Source: an uncultured Altererythrobacter sp.
GTDB lineage: Bacteria > Pseudomonadota > Alphaproteobacteria > Sphingomonadales > Sphingomonadaceae
Direction: 5' to 3'
DNA: 5,700 nt
NCBI GenBank assembly: GCA_938009055.1
Contig: CALLIO010000286.1
Span: forward strand, 1-5,700
Numbering within the stretch: the first letter of the stretch is position 1; every line of letters starts with the position of its first letter. Positions 1-4,766 of this stretch are shown piece by piece. The notes below the pieces were generated by a model. It ran no database searches and was not told the origin of the DNA. It saw nothing but the letters and a program-made list of their open reading frames with translations. Position numbers and translations under genes: made by a program.

Positions 1-23
1 CGAGAAAGGGCCACGCACCAGTC

Positions 24-929
24 ATGCGCATCATTTTCATGGGAACGCCCGATTTTGCGGTGCCAGCCTTGCGCGCTTTGCATAGCGCGGGGCACGAGAT
101 TGCTTGCGTCTATACCCAGCCGCCGCGTCCCGCTGGCCGGGGCAAGAAGCTCAAGCCATCGCCCGTGCAAATGGCGGCGGAGGAATTGGGCTTGCCAGTG
201 CGCTCACCCAAATCGCTGAAATCGGACGAGGCGCGCGCTGAGTTTGCAGCGGTGGGCGCCGATGTCGCTGTCGTGGCGGCATACGGCCTGATCCTGCCGC
301 AAGTCGTGCTCGACGCGCCCACGCATGGCTGCATCAACATCCATGCCTCTATCCTGCCACGCTGGAGAGGCGCTGCACCGATCCACCGCGCGATTATGGC
401 GGGCGATGCGGGAACGGGCGTGACCATCATGCAGATGGAAGCAGGGCTTGATATCGGGCCAATGCTCGCCACGATCCGCACTCCGATAGAGGATAAGACC
501 ACCGGCGAGCTGACCGAGGAATTGGCCGAACTTGGCGCGGGATTGATGGCAGAGGTGCTGCGAGAACTGGATAATCACGTGCCGGTCGCCCAAGATGATG
601 CGGAAGCTACCTATGCGCCCAAGATCGATAAGGCAGAGGCGCGGATCGATTGGTCACGCTCCGCTGCCGAATTGGTGCGCCATATCCACGGGCTTGCCCC
701 CTTCCCCGGTGCATGGTGCGAAATGGACGGAACGCGGTTAAAACTGCTGCGTGCCGAGATCGCAGAGGGGTCAGGCGCGGCGGGCAAAGTTTTGGATGAT
801 CAGCTCACTATTGCCTGCGGATCAGGGGCATTGCGCCCAACCCGCCTCCAGCGTGCGGGCAAACCGGCGATGGATTTGGATGAATTTCTGCGCGGCAATC
901 CGGTGCCAAAGGGCGCGATTCTCAAGTGA
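24..929 (+). CDS. fmt: Methionyl-tRNA formyltransferase
   Basis: Fmt transfers a formyl group from 10-formyl-tetrahydrofolate to the amino group of Met-tRNA(fMet) in the cytoplasm, making the initiator tRNA. Seen: the N-terminus carries the family start MRIIFMGTPDFAVPAL. The formyltransferase core has NIHASILPRWRGAAPI at about residues 105-120, with N105 and H107 matching the catalytic Asn and His, and D143 in GLDIGP matching the catalytic Asp. The C-terminal tRNA-binding domain begins near residue 205 and contains HGLAPFPGAW (222-231). The length of 301 aa is close to the usual 305-320. The reading frame stays open upstream to the window edge, but the ATG at 24 fits the family N-terminus. 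A purine-rich AAAGGG lies 13 bases ahead, a longer spacing than ideal. The gene overlaps truA by four bases, so the two are probably cotranscribed. The gene before it, often def in such genomes, is outside the window. Confidence 0.97.
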   Translation: MRIIFMGTPDFAVPALRALHSAGHEIACVYTQPPRPAGRGKKLKPSPVQMAAEELGLPVRSPKSLKSDEARAEFAAVGADVAVVAAYGLILPQVVLDAPTHGCINIHASILPRWRGAAPIHRAIMAGDAGTGVTIMQMEAGLDIGPMLATIRTPIEDKTTGELTEELAELGAGLMAEVLRELDNHVPVAQDDAEATYAPKIDKAEARIDWSRSAAELVRHIHGLAPFPGAWCEMDGTRLKLLRAEIAEGSGAAGKVLDDQLTIACGSGALRPTRLQRAGKPAMDLDEFLRGNPVPKGAILK

Positions 930-1687
930 CCCGTTTCGCACTGACTTTGGAATTTGACGGCACACCGTTCATGGGCCTCCAGCGCCAACCCCATGGGCCC
1001 AGCGTTCAGGGCAGCGTAGAAGCCGCTGCCAAAGCTGTGACAGGCGAGGATATCACGCTCTTCAGCGCCGGTCGCACCGATACCGGCGTCCATGCGCTCG
1101 CCATGCGCAGCCATATGGATGTGGCAAAGCCCATCGAGCCGTTCCGACTAATGGAAGCCCTCAACGCGCATTTGCGGCCCGATCCCATCGCCGTGACGCG
1201 TTGCGAGGTCGTCGATGACGAGTGGCATGCGCGCTTTTCCTGCGTCGGGCGTCGCTATCTCTACCGGATTGCCAATCGCCGCGCGCCGCTGACGCTGGAT
1301 GCAAACCGCCTGTGGCAAGTGGGTAAGGAATTGGATGCAAACGCGATGCACCGCGCAGCTCAGGCGCTAGTTGGACGCCACGATTTCACCACCTTCCGCT
1401 CGGCCCATTGTCAGGCGGCCGATCCAGTCAAAACGCTCGACCTGCTGAATGTTGAGCGAGCCAAAACGCAATGGGGCGAGGAAATCCACATCCACGCCGC
1501 CGCGCGCTCATTCCTCCACCATCAGGTGCGATCAATGGTCGGATGCCTGAAATTGGTGGGCCAAGGGACTTGGGAAGAAGCGCAGATTGCCGAAGCGCTG
1601 GCAGCAAAAGACCGCCAAGCGCTGGGCCTCAACGCGCCGCCGCATGGACTTTATTTCGTCGAGGCGGTCTATCCGCCTGAGGCTTGA
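926..1687 (+). CDS. truA: tRNA pseudouridine synthase A (tRNA U38-40)
   Basis: TruA converts uridines 38-40 in the anticodon stem-loop of many tRNAs to pseudouridine. Seen: SAGRTDTGVHALAM at about residues 47-60 holds the catalytic aspartate D52. The conserved C-terminal block SFLHHQVRSMVG (about 195-206) and the late NAPPHGLYFVEAVYP (about 236-250) are typical of the family. The length, 253 aa, is normal. The start is a GTG at 926 whose last two bases plus the next form part of the fmt stop, a GTGA overlap that suggests translational coupling; no internal start would keep the first beta strand (RFALTLEFDGTPF). An AAAGGG lies 12 bases upstream inside fmt. One oddity: the usual G-W-Q-R-Q after the first strand reads G-L-Q-R-Q (L18). 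The pair with fmt makes a small tRNA-maturation operon. Confidence 0.97.
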   Translation: MTRFALTLEFDGTPFMGLQRQPHGPSVQGSVEAAAKAVTGEDITLFSAGRTDTGVHALAMRSHMDVAKPIEPFRLMEALNAHLRPDPIAVTRCEVVDDEWHARFSCVGRRYLYRIANRRAPLTLDANRLWQVGKELDANAMHRAAQALVGRHDFTTFRSAHCQAADPVKTLDLLNVERAKTQWGEEIHIHAAARSFLHHQVRSMVGCLKLVGQGTWEEAQIAEALAAKDRQALGLNAPPHGLYFVEAVYPPEA

Positions 1688-1690
1688 TTT

Positions 1691-1705
1691 GTGACGTTAC
1701 GTCAC
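1691..1705. promoter_or_regulatory. 15-bp near-perfect palindrome, possible operator
   Basis: GTGACGTTACGTCAC has two 7-base arms (GTGACGT and ACGTCAC) around one central base. It lies 3 bases after the truA stop and about 60 bases before the reductase start. It could be a dimeric-regulator site for the downstream gene. As RNA it could fold into only a 5-bp stem with no following T run, so a truA terminator is a weaker reading. The spacing (GTGA-N7-TCAC) does not match the N6 spacing of Crp sites. No regulator is assigned. Confidence 0.35.
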
Positions 1706-1713
1706 GCTGGCCA

Positions 1714-1740
1714 TTGAGCCGCGAGTAGCCTAGCTAGGTT
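1714..1740 (+). promoter_or_regulatory. Weak candidate promoter for the MDR oxidoreductase
   Basis: TTGAGC (1714-1719) and TAGGTT (1735-1740) could be -35 and -10 elements, but the 15-base spacer is short and the -10 matches poorly. The -10 region overlaps the palindrome CCTAGCTAGG (1729-1738). The reductase has its own strong ribosome binding site and lies 78 bases past truA, so its own promoter is plausible, though read-through from fmt-truA is also possible. Confidence 0.22.
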
Positions 1741-1753
1741 TCAAACCGAAACT

Positions 1754-1758
1754 AGGAG
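1754..1758 (+). promoter_or_regulatory. Ribosome binding site of the MDR oxidoreductase
   Basis: AGGAG lies 7 bases ahead of the ATG at 1766. It is the best Shine-Dalgarno match ahead of any gene in this window and fixes the start of the oxidoreductase. Confidence 0.8.
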
Positions 1759-1765
1759 AGCATTC

Positions 1766-2875
1766 ATGACCACTGGCAAGCAACTTTTTACGACTTTGGA
1801 TGCAGGCGGCGCGCTGACGCTGGAAGTGGTCGAAAGCACCTTCCCCGAGCCGACCGGCAATCAGGTTCTCGTCAAGATGGAAGCAGCCCCGATAAACCCG
1901 TCTGATCTCGCGATCCTTGCCAGTGCAGCAGACTTTGAAGCGGCCGAATATTCGCCCGGCAAAGTGGTCGCACAAATGCCCGAACCTTATCTTTCAGGTC
2001 AAAAGGGCCGCCACGGTCAACGATTGGAAGCCGGCAATGAAGGCGCCGGAACCGTCGTTGCAACAGGCGACAGCGATATGGCCAAGGCGCTGATGGGCCA
2101 ACGGGTCGCCTGCGTGCCCGGTCATGCCTTCAGCCAGTATGCGATAGCCGACGCGATGATGTGCTTGCCGCTTGGTGATCATAGCGCAGAAGCGGGCGCA
2201 AGTTCGTTTGTTAACCCGATGACTGCTTTGGCCTTTGTCGAAACCGCCAAGGCAGAGGGGCACGATGCGATCATCCATCTCGCGGCGGCATCCAACTTGG
2301 GCCAAATGCTCAACAAGATATGCCTCGAAGACGGGATGAAGCTGGTCAACATCGTGCGCAAGCAGGAGCACGTTGATCTCCTAAAATCGCAAGGCGCCGA
2401 GCATGTCGTAAACTCATCGGATGATGATTACATGGCGCAATTGCGCGCGGCGATTGATGCAACCGACGCTTATCTTGGCTTTGACCCGATTGGCGGCGGA
2501 CAGGCGGCTGACGGCGTATTGAAAGCGATGGAGCAAGTCGCGGTTTCCAAAATGAGCGAATATTCGCGTTATGGCGCGAACCAGCAGAAGAAAATGTACC
2601 AATATGGCCGCCTTGATTTGGGCCCAACGATCCTGACGCCAAGCTACGGCCTGCAATGGTCAATCGCTGGCTTCTTGCTCACGCCGTTCCTCGCCTCTGC
2701 TGGCATGGAGACGGTGGTGCGGATGCGTACGCGCGTATTGCAAAACCTCGGCACGACCTTTGCCTCAAACTACAAAGCGAAGGTCAATCTGGAAGAGATG
2801 CTGACCAAGGACGCAATCACCGACTATCGCCAGATGAAAACCGGCGAGAAATATCTCGTGACGCCGCATTCTTGA
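1766..2875 (+). CDS. MDR-superfamily (quinone oxidoreductase-like) dehydrogenase, zinc-independent
   Basis: A cytoplasmic NAD(P)H-dependent oxidoreductase of the medium-chain dehydrogenase/reductase superfamily; its substrate cannot be read from the sequence. Seen: the GroES-like catalytic half has EAAPINPSDLAIL at about 39-51 and GNEGAGTVVATGD at about 90-102. NPMTALAFVET (150-160) matches the N-P-x-T-A element found just before the Rossmann half, which has HLAAASNLGQML (171-182) as its nucleotide-binding turn, followed by a second strand KLVNIVRK (192-199) and GAEHVVNSS (210-218). GFDPIGGG (238-245) is also typical. There is no structural-zinc cysteine cluster, and Asn44 sits where zinc alcohol dehydrogenases carry a cysteine ligand. 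At 369 aa it is longer than the roughly 325 aa of simple quinone reductases. About 25 extra residues lie between NPSDL and GNEGAG, and there is a long tail. I recall similar proteins annotated as zinc-binding dehydrogenase in many proteobacteria, without a known role. It ends at a hairpin. Confidence 0.88.
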   Translation: MTTGKQLFTTLDAGGALTLEVVESTFPEPTGNQVLVKMEAAPINPSDLAILASAADFEAAEYSPGKVVAQMPEPYLSGQKGRHGQRLEAGNEGAGTVVATGDSDMAKALMGQRVACVPGHAFSQYAIADAMMCLPLGDHSAEAGASSFVNPMTALAFVETAKAEGHDAIIHLAAASNLGQMLNKICLEDGMKLVNIVRKQEHVDLLKSQGAEHVVNSSDDDYMAQLRAAIDATDAYLGFDPIGGGQAADGVLKAMEQVAVSKMSEYSRYGANQQKKMYQYGRLDLGPTILTPSYGLQWSIAGFLLTPFLASAGMETVVRMRTRVLQNLGTTFASNYKAKVNLEEMLTKDAITDYRQMKTGEKYLVTPHS

Positions 2876-2883
2876 TTGGGTGG

Positions 2884-2908
2884 CCGCACGCCGTCCGGCG
2901 TGCGGTTT
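2884..2908 (+). terminator. GC-rich hairpin after the MDR gene, likely terminator
   Basis: CCGCACGCC (2884-2892) pairs perfectly with GGCGTGCGG (2897-2905) over 9 bp with a 4-base loop, then TTT follows. It starts 8 bases after the oxidoreductase stop. The T run is only three bases, so termination could be partial. The stem also reads from the minus strand and could serve the convergent asparaginase gene. Confidence 0.6.
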
Positions 2909-2979
2909 CCTCGCTCACGCGGCCTAAAGGCCGCATCGCTGCGGGCAGGCGGTCGCCCTTGCGGCGGCTACGCCGCCGT
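2884..2979. repeat. Composite palindromic intergenic block (REP-like)
   Basis: Three inverted repeats follow each other in under 100 bases. The first is the 9-bp stem at 2884-2905. The second is GCGGCCT-AA-AGGCCGC at 2919-2934. The third is CGGCGGC-TAC-GCCGCCG at 2962-2978. A smaller GGCG-GT-CGCC lies at 2948-2957. GGCCGCA occurs twice (2882 and 2929) and TCGCT twice (2911 and 2936). It fills the gap between two convergent genes. The look is that of dispersed palindromic repeats, but only one copy is in this window, so dispersal is an inference. Confidence 0.5.
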
Positions 2980-2997
2980 TTGGATTACCTCTCCATC

Positions 2998-3978
2998 TCA
3001 CCTTCCATCAAAAGCTGATTGGATGCTGGCGGGGTCTGTTACCCCGCTGGCAACCAGCATTTGCAGCAATACCCGCGCCTTTGGCGGGGTGAGCGCGCGT
3101 GCGGCGATGAAGCCATTCGCATCATCTTCCGGCTCGCGGTCGACCAACCCCTCGTCCAAGCGGCTGGCGCGCACAATCGGAATGCCCGATGCGGCCAGCT
3201 TCACCAGTTCCGCACGCACGGGATTGGGCATATTGCCCTCGCCCACACCGCACACAACCATGCCTGCGGTCTTAGGGGCCAATAGCCGCGCGACGTAGTC
3301 GGGCGTCATCCCAGCATGGATGAAGAGGATCGGCACGTCGGGGAGCGTCTCTGTCAAGGCATAGCGCGCAGCCTCATCGGACCGCCATGGCGCGCCAAAC
3401 CATTCGAGCGCGCTGGGTGTCACCAATCCTACCGAATCGCGCGGAAAACCTTGAAAAGCCTCAGTCCCGCGCGTCCTTGCCTTGCGCACATCGCGCGCTG
3501 CATGCACCCGGTCGCTCATCACTAGCAGCACGCCGCGCCCGGCGGCTGCCGGATCACACGCCACGCGCACTGCATTGGCGAAGTTCCTCAAGCCGTCATA
3601 GCCTACCGCATCGGCAGGACGCATCGCGCCGACGATCACCACCGGCTTGCTGGTCGGCAAGGTCAAGTCGAGCAGGAAAGCGGTCTCTTCTGCCGTGTCC
3701 GTCCCATGCGTAATGATTACACCATCACAATCGGGGTCAGTCATCGCCGCCATGCATTCGCGATGCAGCTTGGCCCATATCACAGGCCCCATATCTTCCG
3801 AACCAATATTGGCGATCTGTTTGCCGGTCATCTGCGCATTGAGCGCCAGTGTCTCGGCCTGCCCCAAGAACTCTGCAATCCCGATTTGCCCAGGCAGATA
3901 TTCGTGCCGCGTGGCCGAACCGGCCATGCCAGCAATCGTGCCGCCGGTCGCTAGAATCAGGAGTTTTGGAGCGCTCAT
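2998..3978 (-). CDS. L-asparaginase (bacterial type I/II fold)
   Basis: Hydrolyses L-asparagine to aspartate and ammonia. Seen: ILATGGTIAG at residues 8-17 supplies the nucleophile T14, and Y27 completes the first part of the active site with the same 13-residue spacing as in E. coli AnsB. S60 in NIGSEDM, T93-D94 in ITHGTDTAEET and K166 in RDVRK match the substrate-binding and second-triad residues. E282 in REPEDD aligns with the glutamate donated by the neighbouring subunit. The C-terminal KARVLLQM block is also typical. At 326 aa it is full length. The core resembles the periplasmic type II enzyme, yet there is no signal peptide. An in-frame stop lies 39 bases before the ATG with no other start between, so cytoplasmic location is likely. 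The Shine-Dalgarno is poor. It converges on the MDR gene and diverges from tRNA-Val. Glutaminase side activity cannot be judged. Confidence 0.95.
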   Translation of the reverse strand: MSAPKLLILATGGTIAGMAGSATRHEYLPGQIGIAEFLGQAETLALNAQMTGKQIANIGSEDMGPVIWAKLHRECMAAMTDPDCDGVIITHGTDTAEETAFLLDLTLPTSKPVVIVGAMRPADAVGYDGLRNFANAVRVACDPAAAGRGVLLVMSDRVHAARDVRKARTRGTEAFQGFPRDSVGLVTPSALEWFGAPWRSDEAARYALTETLPDVPILFIHAGMTPDYVARLLAPKTAGMVVCGVGEGNMPNPVRAELVKLAASGIPIVRASRLDEGLVDREPEDDANGFIAARALTPPKARVLLQMLVASGVTDPASIQSAFDGR

Positions 3979-4005
3979 GGCCTGATCCGATAGGCGCGAG
4001 TGCGA

Positions 4006-4035
4006 ATAAAAGGCAACTCAGCAATTGATTTTCAA
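4006..4035 (-). promoter_or_regulatory. Candidate promoter of the asparaginase gene
   Basis: On the minus strand TTGAAA (4035-4030) is followed after 18 bases by TTTTAT (4011-4006). The first differs from the sigma-70 consensus at one base, the second at two. Transcription would start about 20 bases before the ATG at 3978. This is sequence matching only. Confidence 0.45.
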
Positions 4036-4051
4036 GATTTGCACGTTAGAG
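4025..4051 (+). promoter_or_regulatory. Weak candidate promoter of tRNA-Val
   Basis: TTGATT (4025-4030) and TTAGAG (4046-4051) are spaced by 15 bases and would give a 5' leader of about 20 bases before the tRNA. The -10 is a poor match. The -35 shares a base with the divergent asparaginase -35 inside the inverted repeat TTGATTTTCAA (4025-4035). Confidence 0.25.
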
Positions 4052-4075
4052 ACGCCTTTTCCGCTGAAACGGAGC

Positions 4076-4151
4076 GGGCGATTAGCTCAGTTGGTAGAGC
4101 ATCTCGTTTACACCGAGAGGGTCGGCAGTTCGAGCCTGTCATCGCCCACCA
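4076..4151 (+). tRNA. tRNA-Val (anticodon UAC)
   Basis: A full cloverleaf can be drawn by hand. The acceptor stem is GGGCGAT (4076-4082) with ATCGCCC (4141-4147), then A73 and an encoded CCA (4149-4151). The D stem is GCTC/GAGC (4085-4088, 4097-4100) around AGTTGGTA. The anticodon stem is TCTCG/CGAGA (4102-4106, 4114-4118) with loop TTTACAC; the anticodon is TAC (4109-4111), which reads valine GUA and, by wobble or modification, other GUN codons. The T arm is GGCAG/CTGTC (4124-4128, 4136-4140) around TTCGAGC, with one G-U pair. The variable loop is five bases. It stands alone, not in a cluster. Confidence 0.97.
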
Positions 4152-4179
4152 TTTCCGAAGACGCGATTGTGTCGACTAC

Positions 4180-4196
4180 GACGAAATCGATTCGTC
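4180..4196. terminator. Hairpin between tRNA-Val and the convergent lipoprotein gene
   Basis: GACGAA (4180-4185) pairs with TTCGTC (4191-4196) around a 5-base loop, just before the stop of the minus-strand lipoprotein gene and 28 bases after the tRNA. There is no T run on either strand, so it is at best a weak bidirectional terminator or processing signal. Confidence 0.3.
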
Positions 4197-4766
4197 CTAC
4201 TCCCCCAGCCCTTCCCTGATCTGTGCGATGGCTTCTTCGCTATCCCATTCATATCCGCCGGACACTCGGAACACCTCTTGCCCGCTCGCGTCGTAAAGGA
4301 TCGTGACCGGCAATGTGCCCGACCCAAAAGCGAAGCCCAATTCGTTTTGTGGGTCGATCCAAGGTTCAAGATTGCGGAACTGATATTTGGCGAAGAAAGG
4401 CTCCACCAGTTCTGCCCCGCGCAAATCCTGACTGACCGTCAGCACGCGCACATCATCGCCCAATTCATCCGCCAGATTATCGAGCATGGGCATTTCCACC
4501 ACGCACGGCGCGCACCATGTCGCCCAAAGATTGACCAGCACCGGCTGTCCCTGCACCGCCCCCAGATTGAGTTCGCGCCCTGCGGGATCAACGACATTCA
4601 CAGCGGGCAAAAGCGTTCCTGCAAACGCGCTGTCGATCTCACCGCTCAACACTGCCTTCTCGCCCGACAAGTCCTGCTGTTGTTGCGCCTTGTCCTCAGC
4701 CGTCCTATCGCAAGCGGCAAGAGTGAAGCTCAATCCGAGCAAGACAAGCGGTAGACGAAACGACAT
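4197..4766 (-). CDS. TlpA/ResA-like thioredoxin-fold lipoprotein
   Basis: A periplasm-facing, membrane-anchored thiol-disulfide oxidoreductase, probably a reductant for cytochrome c maturation, copper-site assembly or a similar envelope process. Numbering from the ATG at 4766 (189 aa): residues 1-18 form a short hydrophobic signal ending in the lipobox L-A-A-C, so Cys19 would be lipidated. Asp20 follows, which in enterobacteria signals inner-membrane retention. A polar linker with four glutamines leads to the thioredoxin domain. VLVNLWATWCAPCVVEMP (about 76-93) holds the C85-A-P-C88 redox site, and TLP (151-153) gives the cis-proline. The open frame extends to a TTG at 4778, but GGAG 6 bases before the ATG supports the shorter form. 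It is divergent from argH, an arrangement I recall around tlpA in other alphaproteobacteria. The exact partner is unknown, so tlpA is not firmly assigned. Confidence 0.9.
   Translation of the reverse strand: MSFRLPLVLLGLSFTLAACDRTAEDKAQQQQDLSGEKAVLSGEIDSAFAGTLLPAVNVVDPAGRELNLGAVQGQPVLVNLWATWCAPCVVEMPMLDNLADELGDDVRVLTVSQDLRGAELVEPFFAKYQFRNLEPWIDPQNELGFAFGSGTLPVTILYDASGQEVFRVSGGYEWDSEEAIAQIREGLGE
4684..4712 (+). promoter_or_regulatory. Low-confidence candidate promoter for argH inside the lipoprotein gene
   Basis: TTGCGC (4684-4689) and TATCGC (4707-4712) are separated by 17 bases, about 50 bases before the possible argH ATG at 4765. Each hexamer matches the consensus at only three positions. 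It is listed because the argH promoter must lie within the divergent gene's coding sequence or in the very short gap. Confidence 0.2.

Noticed and set aside
110..593. Minus-strand open frames of about 130 codons opposite fmt
   Set aside because: They are shadows of a conserved gene and show no recognisable domain or start signal.
1691..1705. A Crp/Fnr binding site reading of the palindrome
   Set aside because: The half-sites GTGA and TCAC are spaced by seven bases instead of six, and the sequence does not fit the Fnr form TTGAT-N4-ATCAA.
2876..3018. A plus-strand coding extension through the palindromic block
   Set aside because: The open frames there follow the oxidoreductase stop, are made of inverted-repeat DNA and overlap the end of asparaginase. 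Nothing suggests a protein.
3647..3985. A 112-codon plus-strand open frame with hydrophobic stretches opposite asparaginase
   Set aside because: Its hydrophobicity mirrors the conserved asparaginase N-terminus on the other strand, and no independent evidence supports it.
4167..4754. A 195-codon plus-strand open frame opposite the lipoprotein gene
   Set aside because: The minus strand encodes a clear signal peptide, lipobox, CAPC site and cis-proline. The plus frame has no recognisable feature and begins just after the tRNA.
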